Below are positions 1-10,190 of a stretch of 64,000 bases of DNA, in pieces. How positions within the stretch are numbered: the first letter of the stretch is position 1; each line of letters begins with the position of its first letter. The notes beneath the pieces were generated by a model. That model was not told the DNA's origin. It did not search any database and saw only the letters and a list, made by a program, of their open reading frames with translations. Where the stretch lies: positions 2,542,001 through 2,606,000 of the forward strand of contig JAIUSX010000040.1 in NCBI GenBank assembly GCA_026573805.1, given 5' to 3'. The position numbers were made by a program, and so were the translations under genes. The stretch is from Hesperophylax magnus. Its lineage: Eukaryota > Arthropoda > Insecta > Trichoptera > Limnephilidae.

Positions 1-552
1 TTTAAGATTTTAAATGTGATAGTGGCCATGATGTTATCCGAAAAATAAATAAATAATTAATTATGTTATTTTTGTTATTTCACGCATAACTTGCTAAAAG
101 TAAAGCTACGAATACACCAAAAAATTTAATTACATATTTTTTAACCACTCTTTTTAATTGATAAATATACTTGCGGTAAAACAACAAATAAATAAGAAAA
201 AAATTACAGCAATCGACGCCATGTGCAAACTCGTCGTCTTTTCTCGATGGCACTGACTTGATCACGTGACACATCAAAACCTTCACGCGCTGGCCCGCTA
301 CAATGTTTTTTTCAACAACCGTAACGATACTCCGTCACTGAACAAATAATCCTATAGAAGCATTTTGTGGGCGCGTCCGTGTCAAATTTCATACCACGAA
401 ATTCTTTCTTGAAGTGTTAACTATTTTCATTGGCCTGCCTGGGAGTCAAGACGTCTTATTTAAACTAGCGACATCCGTTTTCTTTGAAACCAGTATAGAT
501 CATACTTCTTAATATTCTCTGTCCAGCAAGTATTGTGTGATTATGCATAGTG
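1..552. other. AT-rich non-coding stretch, nothing recognised
   Basis: No exon-like open frame, tRNA fold or transposon terminus could be recognised. The only longer open frame (minus strand, 80-286) is short and low-complexity and was not accepted as a gene. Confidence 0.4.
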
Positions 553-670
553 CTCTTGGAACAACACGGTTCTATCTGTCACATTAATGTCACGCAATAT
601 TGGGCCTTAGGGAGGATTGCTTTAGAGTTCAATTTCGCATAAGAGTCAGATAGAACTTTGTTGTTCCAAG
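553..670. repeat. Imperfect hairpin with 24-nt arms and ~70-nt loop
   Basis: The segment at 553-576 or so (CTTGGAACAACACGG region) is the reverse complement of 647-670 (GTTGTTCCAAG region) with about two mismatches over 24 positions. The loop is about 70 nt. Length and near-perfect pairing are compatible with a small foldback element or a hairpin RNA precursor. The sequence alone does not decide between them, and no transposon termini are visible outside the arms. Confidence 0.6.
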
Positions 671-1000
671 ACACGACATTGTAAATGTTATATAACTTGG
701 AAGTATTATTAATTAATTCTTAGCTCATTGTTCACACAAACATGTGGGTCTAGTATCCCTTTGATATTTATGCATCGACGGGTGTATTTCGTTATCAGAA
801 GGTATTTTGCCAAAAAGATACCATTGGACGTTAATTCAAGTATTATTGAATAATGAACTTTCTAGAATTATTATTACTGACCTGTAAAAATTACGTTATA
901 CCCTTAAGACATTAACACTAATTAAAGACTTAAGCATCACTTTTCTATAAGATCTTTCTTTTGTTAACCACATAACGGAAAAATCTTTAACAATCTCTAA
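671..1000. other. AT-rich non-coding stretch
   Basis: No gene or repeat recognised. It leads into the LINE 3' fragment, which begins just after an in-frame stop near 998-1000. Confidence 0.35.
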
Positions 1001-1460
1001 CTTTACAATCAAGATATCCACAACCACAATGCTCGGAATAAAAATAAAATCCGCATTCCTCTAACACACGCTACGAAATATGGAATAAAATCTCCAAACT
1101 ATATTGCCTACACACTCTATAACTCTCTTCCAGATATATACAAAAACATATAAAAACTAAAATACGTTATTCTTGTCGTGTTGTACTTTGGTTTGTTTCT
1201 TTCTCTCTTCTTTTCTTCCTTTCCCGATTATGCGTATATCTCTTTCTGTTTTTATTTTATTTTGTATTCTTTCGTATGTGAAATTTATAATTATGCTATT
1301 TTTGTACTGTTTCGTGTGTGAAACTTAAAGTATTTCTACTGAACCCAGTTCAGCGAAACCACGCGCGTTGACGCAGTAACGTATCTTTACTCTATTCATC
1401 ACCATGAACAAAATAAATTTTAATTTCGAATAAAGAATTGAAAATTAATAAAATAATTTT
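1001..1460 (+). mobile_element. 3' end of a Jockey/CR1-type non-LTR retrotransposon (ORF2 C-terminus plus 3' UTR)
   Basis: The frame starting near 1004 reads through DIHNHNARNKNKIRIPL and KYGIKSPNYIAYTLYNSLP and ends at a stop near 1151-1153. The NTRNK...I.P..R..Y...S..Y....LYN.LP pattern is typical of the extreme C-terminus of reverse transcriptase polyproteins of Jockey-superfamily LINEs. A stop lies in frame just upstream, so only about 50 codons survive: a 5'-truncated, decayed copy. The following 3' UTR contains a small hairpin (CTGAAC / GTTCAG, 1339-1353) and ends in AATAAA-rich, A-rich sequence near 1425-1460. It is not obviously the same subfamily as the copies at 12.8 and 52.8 kb. 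Confidence 0.75.
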
Positions 1461-3095
1461 GGTACCTAGCTTCTTTATCTCTTCTCGGATGATTATATAT
1501 TATATATAAGCAAGGTATATTATGTATCTTGGCAGTGCTGTGTTTGGCCGATGTTGGTTGGGATTATCTAAGCCACATTAAATATACTCTTTATTACCGT
1601 ATATATTAAATTTATATAATTTTTGGACCGCACAATTGCATGCAATAAAACCGATATATTACTATAATTATTTCGTTGGTAAAGTTCTGAAGTTGTACTA
1701 ATTAATGGAGGTACCAACAGATGGCACTGATTGCCACATTTTTGATCTGTACCGAAAGGCATGGCCTTTTTCGACATTAACATAAACGAGACTTCCCTTG
1801 AACGAATATGGCGCACACAACGTAGATTTGTGTGGTATTATTAAAAGTATTGATTGATTTCTATCAATAATTTTAAATAAAAATTTTGTTCTAATGCCAG
1901 TGAGATAGGGTTGACAGTTTTGAATAAACTTGAATTCGATTGCTTTTAATACAGAAATGCTTAAGTGAGAATTGCGTCCGGTTACCCCACATGACTCTAC
2001 TTGGAAAGGAGATGCGCATCTCCAAATACAAAAGGCTTGGTGCTAAAAAGCCCTGAAAGCTTCAATGCCATTCATACAACATCGCAATAATGCTCTGTCC
2101 AAGGCTTTATAGGTCCATGCACAATGGCAAGATGCGAAAATTAGGTTCTGGCTGTCAATTAATCTAAGTAAATATTATAGTGATAAGTATTTACATGTTT
2201 TCTGGAGGATACTTTATTTATTCATAAATACATTTTACAAACGGGACCAAATCAAACAGACATATGAGTTAATCATTTGAGTTTACAGGTAATAAAGGCA
2301 GATTAATTGATAGAATAGGCGATACAATGATATTACTGCGACTTGGTATGGCTATGCGCATCTCCGGGGCACAAAGGTAAGGGATGAGAGCGATTAGGTT
2401 CGTCCTGTCAAAAACAGTAGAACCGGCTCAAACTGAAGGTGACGTTCAGGTATTAATGCATGTTATTATAGCATCTAATCGAATGGTAATAAACGTTAGT
2501 TTGTAGTAAATTACTAATGCTTTCAGATACAAACTAATATCATGAACTTACGAGTTCATGTATCTATAAAGTAGATTGTCTCTAAGGGGCGGTGTGGCTT
2601 TGTTTTATATGCCAATTCTGCCACCGACCCATTCGTGCCACAAACGAAAGAAATCAAAGGTACAGTATTATTGTAGAAATGGTCAGGAGCGCAGAACACA
2701 TTTTCTCACAGTCTCCCAGTTGTATAGAAACGGCCGTGACAAGCCAAAATAGAAGTGTAAAAGCTAAACCAATACCGACATAACTAGTTTATCGAACCTT
2801 GGCGTTGTGTTCGATACATTCGATACGATACAAAGACACGTATGTGGTCGTTTTCCAATTTTAGTTCATATCTGTACTTACTGCTTGTTTATAGTTACTG
2901 CTGTAATTTCCGGGTATTCATTTTACGCTCAGGCCGGAATCGGTCCAATCTGTAAATACCAAAATTTAACATACTGTCTGCTGAAATTTCATGAAGTTTT
3001 TCGACCATAGTTGAATTGTGCAGCATTTTCCCCGTAACCGCACGGCGTGAATCTGGATATATATAATCTGTGCTTGTGCGAAGTCCGGTTTCGAG
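1461..3095. other. Non-coding interval with a 16-bp palindrome
   Basis: No gene recognised. A perfect 16-bp palindrome (GGAGATGCGCATCTCC) lies at 2008-2023, and the 12-mer ATGCGCATCTCC recurs near 2352, so two very diverged copies of one repeat may lie at about 2.0 and 2.35 kb. The short open frames at 2592-2783 and 2807-3107 show no family resemblance. Confidence 0.3.
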
Positions 3096-3195
3096 TGCAA
3101 AATGCACACCATTAACAGGTTGGGGGTCGCAGGAATTATTTTTTTCACCAAAAGGGGATTGTGCCTATCAAAGATTCAAAAACCACTGGTCTAGT
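3096..3195 (+). mobile_element. Possible hAT-type transposon terminus
   Basis: The segment contains a GGGGTCGC stretch, then CACCAAAAGGGGATTGTGCC, and ends in AAAAACCACTG. Read on the minus strand the end is CAGTGGTTTTTGAATC, which resembles the CAGTGGTT-type terminal inverted repeats of many hAT elements. The opposite terminus, the 8-bp target duplication and transposase coding sequence were not found, so this is a terminus-only relic at best. Confidence 0.35.
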
Positions 3196-4054
3196 CTTAC
3201 AAGGACTGGCATCCCACTGGATTTGTTCTTCACCGGTTACGTTTTTGAAGTGAAACATAATTTGTCGCACCAGGCGAAACAAGACAACGCTCTTGCACGG
3301 TACGATGTCTCATTCGCCCAACCTCGTGACTCGTCGGCTATTTCCGCTCGGCCGCCAAAACTATGTGCGGGATAAGCTCATCGAGGATTACACTTTGCGG
3401 GATTTTTTGTTGTTCTGGAGCTGATCTCAAATATGTTTCTTCATTCCAACGTAAAGTTTGTTGCTGTGTACTTTTTCTTCATCTTTTTTTCTCGCGTAAT
3501 CTGTGGTATTTCTTTATTGAAAAATGATTCGTTTAAAATACTTATGATACATCTTAACCGTGTTGTATAAATGTTTATATTTATATAAAGATATAATAAT
3601 AAAATAATTGTTTTACTGTCTTGTTTACTTACATTTTTACTTCTTTAAATAAAAAAAATAAAAATTCTATGTTTCACTATTTTATTTATATCTTTCTTGA
3701 ATGTTGATGAAAGTATCTTCTGTGTCAATTCTTGTACCTTTTCGAAACATCAACATGAAATTATACCCCTAGTACATCTTCGTCTTACACATATATTTAC
3801 CAATTTATAAATTGTATAATGTCCTCCACTCGTGTTATGTTATATTATAAATGCCAATTTGTCCGTTAAACAAGAAATAAATGTTTGACTTTACTATTAG
3901 CACGTCATTATTGCTAGTTAATTTGATGAATTATTTAAAGGCATATTAATTATTATCGTGCTGGAACGATGTTGATATTTTTCATGGGCGGGATGAAGGT
4001 CTTAAGTCAGAAAATGGACAAAAATACTTCAGCACACAGTTTCGAATCCGATTT
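3196..4054. other. AT-rich interval, nothing recognised
   Basis: No coding or structural RNA signal accepted. The 3070-3375 open frame has no recognisable motif. Confidence 0.35.
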
Positions 4055-4068
4055 TTAGAATAACAATA

Positions 4069-4245
4069 TTTTTACACAGGCTTTGTCAAACTTGTCGTTT
4101 AGGCGGTATATTAATTTTATAATTAGCTTAATATGTGCCGTGTAGGTACTCAATTCGTAGAAACGTGAATGTAACAATACTTTTAAGCAGACTTTGTTAA
4201 ACTTATCATCTAGGTCTAGGTGGTATATATTTGTATCAATTATTT
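4069..4245 (+). repeat. Direct repeat of a ~115-bp unit (1.5 copies), also at 5.0-5.2 kb
   Basis: A unit beginning CACAGGCTTTGT and running through GGTGGTATAT, ATTAGCTTAATATG and CAATTCGTAGAAACGTGAAT occurs at 4077-4180 and restarts at about 4181. The same unit appears at 5012-5092 (partial) and 5093-5205. It flanks the tRNA-like foldback cluster on both sides, in the same orientation. Confidence 0.7.
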
Positions 4246-4543
4246 TACAAGCAATAATTATTCGCCTGAAACACTCATCCACATTGAAAAATCTCCTGAT
4301 AAAAGATACATGACGCAAACGGGACTCGAACCCGTGTCCTTTCGATTTCCGGTCGACAGCTCTGACCACTGAGCTATGGCGGCTTATCTCTTATCCGCGA
4401 AATAATTCAATATATACTGGTGTTTCATTCAACAATTACTGCTTGTTACATTTTGTCCCGTTGGCGTCATGTATCTTTTATCAGGAGATTTTTCAATGTG
4501 GATGAGTGTTTCAGGCGAATAATTATTGCTTGTAAAATAATTG
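4237..4543. repeat. Foldback element: 80-bp perfect inverted repeat around a tRNA-like loop
   Basis: Positions 4237-4316 and 4464-4543 are perfect reverse complements over 80 bp by direct reading. The 147-bp loop contains a minus-strand tRNA-like sequence (4313-4383) and a spacer (4386-4456). That spacer is itself repeated in inverse orientation at 4732-4806. An 80-bp arm without mismatch in an otherwise decayed region implies recent formation or gene conversion. Transcripts could fold into a long double-stranded stem. Confidence 0.85.
4313..4383 (-). repeat. tRNA-derived SINE head (pseudo-tRNA), copy A
   Basis: Read on the minus strand it begins GCCGCCATAGCTCAGTGG (an A box), has a D arm GCTC...GAGC, an anticodon-type stem around CCGGAAA, and a T arm ACGGGTTCGAGTCCCGT (a B box). 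The 7-nt acceptor end does not pair with what follows the T arm, and position 33 of the anticodon loop is C rather than the obligatory U. It is therefore a tRNA-related promoter head of a SINE-like repeat and not a functional tRNA. The body (GTATCTTTTATCAGGAG...) continues downstream on the minus strand. Confidence 0.75.
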
Positions 4544-4730
4544 TTACCCTCTGTGCTATGCATAAAAAATCTTGTCTTAAACGTTAGTTTACCAAAAAAA
4601 TAATAATTAATATTTGACAAGTTCAAGTATTTCACCTAAAAATGTAGACAATTTGTCTCGACGCCATCTAGTGAGAGAGTTAGCACTTACAATGCCTTTC
4701 TCATATAAAATAAAGTTGGTTGTTTTCAGG
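4464..4730 (+). repeat. Truncated plus-strand copy of the tRNA-headed repeat
   Basis: It starts inside the T arm (GTCCCGTTGGCGTCATG) and carries the body ...GCGAATAATTATTGCTTG, CTCTGTGCTATGCATAAAAA and CTTGTCTTAAACGTTAG, shared with 4.9 kb, 18.8 kb and 57.45 kb. The CGCCATCTAG motif lies at 4662-4671. Confidence 0.65.
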
Positions 4731-4731
4731 T

Positions 4732-5035
4732 GAAAAAATGTAACAAGCAGTAATTGTTGAATGAAACACTAGTATATATTGAATTATTTCGCGGATAAGA
4801 GATAAGCCGCCATATCTCAGTGGTCAGAGCTGTCGACCGGAAATCGAAGGGACACGGGTTCGCGTCCCGTTGGCGTCATGTATCTTTTATCAGGAGATTT
4901 TTCAATGTGGATGAGTGTTTCAGGCGAATAATCATTGCTTGTAAAATAATTATTACCCTTTGTGCTATGCATAAAAAATCTTGTCTTAAACGTTAGTTTA
5001 CCAAAAAAATAATAATATATTTGTATTATAATAAG
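4732..5035 (+). mobile_element. tRNA-headed SINE-like repeat, copy B
   Basis: A 5' segment (4732-4805, the inverse of 4386-4456) precedes the tRNA-like head at 4806-4877: A box TATCTCAGTGG, B box GGTTCGCGTCC. The same body as copy A follows (...TATCTTTTATCAGGAG...). The body differs from copy A by only a few substitutions. As in copy A, the anticodon-like loop is CCGGAAA with C in place of U33 and the acceptor stem does not close, so this is a pseudo-tRNA. The 5' segment is also recognisable before the tRNA-like head at 19.1 kb, so it belongs to the element. Confidence 0.7.
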
Positions 5036-5205
5036 CTTAATATGTACCATGTACGTACCCAATTCGTAGAAACGTGAATATAATAATATTTTTTACACAG
5101 GCTTTGTTAAACTTGTCGTCTAGGTGGTATATATTTGTATTATAATTAGCTTAATATGCACCATGTAGGTACCCAATTCGTAGAATCGTGAATGTTACCA
5201 CATTT
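5012..5205 (+). repeat. Second locus of the ~115-bp direct repeat
   Basis: A partial unit (5012-5092) and a full unit (5093-5205) match the 4069-4245 repeat, including the GGTGGTATATATTTGTAT and ACCCAATTCGTAGAA segments. Confidence 0.7.
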
Positions 5206-6720
5206 TTCTCTCAATATGTAATCTTTATGTTATTTTTTATTATTTTGTAAAATTATGAACCTCAACACAAGCATAAATAGCATAATTCATAAATAATATT
5301 ATCTAAATATAAATGCTTAGTACGTAAGTCTTAAGTTTTTTTTTTAAGTATTAGTTGTACAAATGTAGAAAAAAATGGCTTTAGTTATAGATTCAAGAAT
5401 TAGGTCTGATATAAATATTGTAAGCACAGACCGATTCAATAGTCGAAAATCGACTTATGACATCGAGGCTAATATATTTTTTTGTATTTAATGTAATGTA
5501 TGCCAAATGTAGCTGGTGCGAATGTGGTGTAGAGGCTGAGTATTATTGTAGCGGGTGAAGGTCGTACTCTATAATGATACTAGATCTTTTACTGATATTT
5601 ATTGGGGAGCTTCTTGTAACAAAAGAGGCACACGATTAACGTGCATCGCCTTTTATAAGATCTTGCAAGCATTTCATCTCGCTTGCACTCATCTACATTC
5701 GTACAGACATCACAGTTATCAACTTCAAAAGTTTTAGTATTTACAATGTATTAAGAAATATGTATAATTATTAAAAAAATAAGAGGTTTTTACGTTTGTA
5801 ACATAATTTTTTTGTGAAACAACGGTTTGGAATGGCGGGGAAAAAAAGAAAAGGGGATGTATACAGTCTATGTTGAATATAATATATATATATATATTAA
5901 TTGTAGGAATGTTTTATTGATTTTGGGTTTGAAAAAGTGAGGTGCTATATTAAATAAATCGAATTCACCGTATGAAGTGTTAAACATGTATGGAGCGCGG
6001 TGAATGGAAATGTTTTGTTTTAGGTTGGTGTTGCAGTGAAGGATGTTTACTGTGTGGTTTTGTCTGGTTTGTCTGTTGGGCACTCTTAATTACATTATTT
6101 GAAGTGGTTCCGGGAATTATATCATAGAGGTGACTTTTTTGTAAGAATTTAACGTCACATATCTTGTAAGATTTAAAAAAAGGTCAAATACAGAAATATT
6201 AAAAAAGGTTTTTTAAGTATGCATTGGAGATATTCAATATATGTGTGTACTGAAATATTGGATTCCTGATATTTTAATAACAAATTACTAGTTTGGCAGG
6301 GAAAGCAAACTTTTTTTGGCTCTCCTGAACAATAATTGATTTTATTTACTTAGACCTTTATCCCGCCCATCATAAAAATATTGTTGTGTATTTATTGAAG
6401 TAGAAAAAGAACAATGAGCCACTGTACATATAATATTTAACATTCTGACTAGGTACCTGCGAATTCATACAACAAATTATTGACGCCTGAATAAATCCTG
6501 ATACACGGTTCGTTTAAATTAATGATTGTGAAAAGCGTGCGTGTGAATTCAGACTTAAAAAAAAAAAATTGTTTTTATTTTAAAGAAATAATACGACAGA
6601 CTTGTTAGGAGTGACAAAATGTCGTTTTATCAATGTAAAATCAAAGTCACCTTAGTTAATCGCGTCAGATTTTTTTTTGTCGAGCTTTCTTTAGCGTGTA
6701 AAAACTATTATGAATAATGA
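5206..6720. other. AT-rich non-coding interval
   Basis: A short (TA)n run lies near 5880-5900. No gene, RNA or transposon terminus recognised. The short open frames at 5555-5737 and 5868-6083 lack motifs. Confidence 0.35.
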
Positions 6721-6723
6721 TGA

Positions 6724-7020
6724 TCAATGCGTTTTGACGACCAGATCTGAATAGTCAGGAGCTTGTAAGTTCCGCATAAGAGTCCCAATTACCCCCAAAC
6801 GTCTGGAGCCAGTAAGACTATGGCATCCCAAATTGCGATATGCTGTGAGTCTGAATGTAGTCGATAGAGCCAGAATACGGTGAATAGAAATTTGGTTACC
6901 AAACACGGTTAAAATCATTTCATGCAACATGATTCTGAACGGTGGTCTTTCACCAGTGCTATACTGAAAGTATCTATCACACGGAAAAGGGGATGCCATA
7001 ATCCCACTGGAGCAGTTGGC
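6724..7020 (+). repeat. Dispersed repeat family 'GATGCC', copy 1
   Basis: The segment runs from a CCAGATCTGAATAGTCAGG-type start through CTATGGCATCCCAAATTGCG and GGTGGTCTTTCACCAG. It is clearly related to 39930-40170 in the same orientation, to 20440-20590 in inverse orientation, and partly to about 14430-14520. No conserved reading frame exists across copies, so the family is non-coding. Its superfamily is unknown. Confidence 0.65.
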
Positions 7021-8220
7021 CTGGTTTAAAACATGGATATTGGATTTAAAAGATTTCTAAACTTTTTCAAAAAGTTAGACAAAATTTCGCTTTCAGTCTT
7101 CGCATCTATCGAGGGCAGTAAATTAAAAAAAAATAACACAAACCATTTTTTATCAGAACTTGATATGACCAGATCCTGACTATTTCAGAAGATCCTGCCA
7201 AGGCTTTCTGACAACTTCTTATATTCTCTTGAAGACGAAATCAAATACTATTTTCCTCATCGCCAACAGATTTTATTCGTCAAACAGAATAAACCCGTCT
7301 TATTTCACACTGACACACAACACTTCACAAATCCAAATTCCATTATAATTTCACCTAATGATGCAGGAATGAACAAAAACATTTAATTTTGTTGCTAAAA
7401 GTTGCGTGATCGACTGAACTCAAACGGGACTCACAACAATAATAATTATTCACAACAATCTGGCGTTTCGTCTCATGAGAGAGCGCCAAGCGATCTGGAG
7501 GGGAAAATGAACTAATGCAAACAATAGCAACTTTTAATTACAAATGAACCATAATGAGGAAAGCAATGACAGCTGCCATTCAGTAAGAAAGCAGCTCCGG
7601 CGTGGTACTCTCATCGCACTTACACCTCACAGCCACCACCGAGCCGGAGAGGGACGCACCAACAACCGAGCAACAATTGTTTCCTTTTCTCAGCTGTCCG
7701 ACTTGATTCCTCTCTGAGTGAAATTTTCAGTAAATATTTTCAAAATATTTTGAAATTATGAATTTGCCTTAATTATTTCGGAAGTATGGCTTACAGGTTC
7801 TGACATGAAAGAAACGTTATAGCCTTATCATTGTTTTAAATCAAAACTTGAGTGATAATGACACGAGACTCAATTATTATGGGTGTATAATTTAACTAGA
7901 CAAAATAATTGTGTATGATTTAATTTCTTACAAAAGTAAATAAATATTTTAAGATGAATTATTGTATCTTAAATAGTAAGCTCTTTGTAAAACTCCGGAA
8001 GTGGAAGAACGGGCTTATTTAGCAACAGATTTTATTTGGAGTTTTGCTAATATACGAGTATTTAAAAACAAACGTAATGAATTAGAGGTTAATAGACGAA
8101 ATAAATGGACGGTGATTCTAAAAGTTCCCTATAAGAGATGTCTGAATATTCTTCACAATTCAATTATTTTATTCACTTCCTCCACGAACATTTAACTGAT
8201 TTGTCGTTTTATTTGTGACT
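7021..8220. other. Intergenic interval with a less AT-rich patch at ~7.58-7.70 kb
   Basis: Nothing recognised as coding. The patch around 7590-7700 (CAGCTCCGGCGTGGTACTC, CCGAGCCGGAGAGGGACG) is richer in CpG than its surroundings. It could be an upstream or first-exon region of a host gene or an old transposon; the sequence gives no further support. Confidence 0.3.
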
Positions 8221-8224
8221 TGCT

Positions 8225-8545
8225 GACGTGTACCCGGCGTTACTCGACTTTTCTCTATTTTCTATAAATATAATATGCATATGTTATATACGAGTACACG
8301 GACCTTCCGTAACTTTCCGGAAGAAATTCAAGCCGACATGTACCCGGCGTTTTGCGGAGACTTTTTTCTACTTTCTATAAATATATTATGGGTGTATTGT
8401 ATAAATGTAAACCTTCCGGAAGAAATTATCTAAATGATATTGAATACCCTATCAATAGTAATGCCATATGGCCTAGTTTAGAAAAACTAAGAGCACAAAC
8501 AGACTCAAGCGACTTTATTTTATACTATTCAGAGATATCATACAT
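8225..8545 (+). mobile_element. Arthropod-type short interspersed repeat with internal tandem duplication
   Basis: Two tandem diverged units (8225-8333 and 8334-8440) each run from a GTACCCGGCGTT start through TTTTCTATAAATATA to a CCTTCCGGAAGAAAT end. The segment ends near AGCGACTTTATTTTATACTA (8508-8527). The GTACCCGGCG start and GCGACTTT.TTTTATACTAT end resemble a widespread non-autonomous insect repeat (recognised from memory, unverified). No coding capacity. Confidence 0.5.
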
Positions 8546-9204
8546 AAACACGTGCTCTCGATAACGTCATCGCCTTTGGCGATATATGTAAAGCCTCTAG
8601 TACATGTTTGGCCAACGCATTAGGCCAATTTTTGAGTCTGCTTGGTTTAAATAAGCCCTTATACGAAGCTAGAACAATGATCAACCCTGACTTTTTTTAA
8701 ATCCGTTTTAATGTAGCTATTTAAATACTGTAGGCGTCAGTCATAATAGATGAACTCCGTAATGCAGTAAACGTACAGAACAAAGCGCAAAGTACAGTGC
8801 ACAGTGCAGGTTATAAAACCACCCGTTATTTTAGCCGACGGGGGTTATTTTCCACTCATTAAATCAATTCAGTGCTAGTTAATAATTACCAATTCAGATA
8901 CCGACATACTTCAGATACGAAGAACGTAATAAAACCTCAATACAGCCGTACTAAAAAAAAATGGTGTAAATATTACGCGCGCGTAAGGTCCGAACAGTGA
9001 AAAACTTGCCTTATTATAATGACGGTTGTTTAGTAAAAATGGTCTTACCACTCCAATGTTGTAAGATTTTTTTACTAAATTGTCGCTTACTCCCTTTTGC
9101 CTTTCCAGCGTTATTATTATCATTAAAGTATATGTTTTTTAAGGTTGAACCAATCAATGTAATATATCATTGAAGAGGATAATAATACTGATAAAGCTAA
9201 ACGA

Positions 9205-9385
9205 AACAGAACAAGACACAGAAAATAAAAAGATAACGGTCACAACTTGGAATAGAACACAGGATCTGTTGTCTTACCGGGACAGTGTCTTAACCACTCG
9301 ACCATTGGGACCTAGTTATTAAACGTCATATTTGTCGATATCATATTTCAAATTCTGTTTTAACAATATCATCTTGCAAAAAAAT
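9205..9385 (-). mobile_element. tRNA-derived SINE family 2, copy 1
   Basis: On the minus strand the sequence TAGGTCCCAATGGTCGAGTGG has an A-box shape, and TGTTCTATTCC is a degenerate B box. Homologous copies lie at 38833-38997 (same orientation) and 43918-44062 (inverse). All share CGTATTTGTCGAT/ATATGAGATCGACAA and the AATATCATCTTG or inverse flank. Non-coding. Confidence 0.65.
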
Positions 9386-9469
9386 CTTCTTGTTTTAAAC
9401 TGATTTACAAGCATTAATGCATGGTAAATGGTTGTTTATCAGTTGTGTAAAATTTAAACCGCGTTTATT

Positions 9470-9660
9470 AGTAAGGATGAAAGTAGACTGAATGCTGTAG
9501 AAATGACATCTTTGAGGCGTATGTATGGTAAAACCATGTATGATCGTGTGAGAAATATGGAGAAACGCAAATAATGCAAGACTGATGTAAGCGTAATGAG
9601 TAAGATAAAGGCCCTGTAGTAAGCGTTTAAAGATGGTTTGAGAGGGAGATATGTAAATAT
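9470..9660 (+). mobile_element. RTE-like LINE 3' fragment, part 1
   Basis: Read in broken frames this matches the C-terminal reverse-transcriptase tail also seen at 50.1-50.5 kb: DESRLNAVEM, the TMYDRVRN region and a decayed WFGHVE region. Multiple substitutions and stops show it is a pseudogene. The homology stops near 9660 and resumes at 10024. Confidence 0.7.
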
Positions 9661-10023
9661 TAATGTTAGAGGGAGCGCACTTATATCAAGAAACAATAAT
9701 AATTAAGTGACAATGGTGAAAATATTTAATAAAACACAACTCCTTTGAAATGGCGAAAAATCTGTCGACAAATGCTTTAGTTCCATTTAAATATACACGG
9801 TGAATTTTTCCATGCCTATAACATTAAATAACAGAACAAAACGTGTTTTTTTAATAATTTTCGTAGTATACTTTTCGATTTTTTTCTATCGGTAGAAAAA
9901 ATTTGATGAAATTTAATATAATTAACGTTTCGGCATAACCAATGTATAGATATTATATTAAAAACTAACATTTTTTTTAAAACCTAAAAACTTAAAGAGT
10001 TAACGAGAAACTTGTTATAAATG
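9661..10023. other. ~360-bp segment interrupting the RTE-like fragment
   Basis: Sequence between the two halves of the RTE-like relic has no counterpart in the 50-kb copy. It is AT-rich with no visible terminal repeats, so it is either an insertion combined with a deletion of the LINE or a highly decayed piece. Confidence 0.5.
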
Positions 10024-10190
10024 GGTAGAAATTAAGAAAGGAACACTTAGACGCACGAGGAAAACATGACACGATCAGGTGCATCAGATACTTGAGTCAG
10101 GCCATGTCAAGAGTCAGAATAACAGAAGAGCATGTATGAAAGGATGTATGAAGGTGAATGAGGCAAGGAATGTGTGGTTTTTGTTACTTA
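10024..10190 (+). mobile_element. RTE-like LINE 3' fragment, part 2
   Basis: The stretch encoding a decayed RKTWHDQV-QILESGHVKSQ tail and the following 3' UTR match the minus strand of 50020-50190. Together with 9470-9660 it forms one fragment missing an internal piece. Confidence 0.7.

Noticed and set aside
4313..4383. Functional tRNA gene
   Set aside because: A and B boxes are good, but the acceptor stem does not close, U33 is absent, and the sequence is joined to a repeat body found elsewhere.
7580..7700. Host promoter or first exon
   Set aside because: Only a CpG-richer patch was seen, with no convincing initiator, splice donor or open frame. Kept only as a note.
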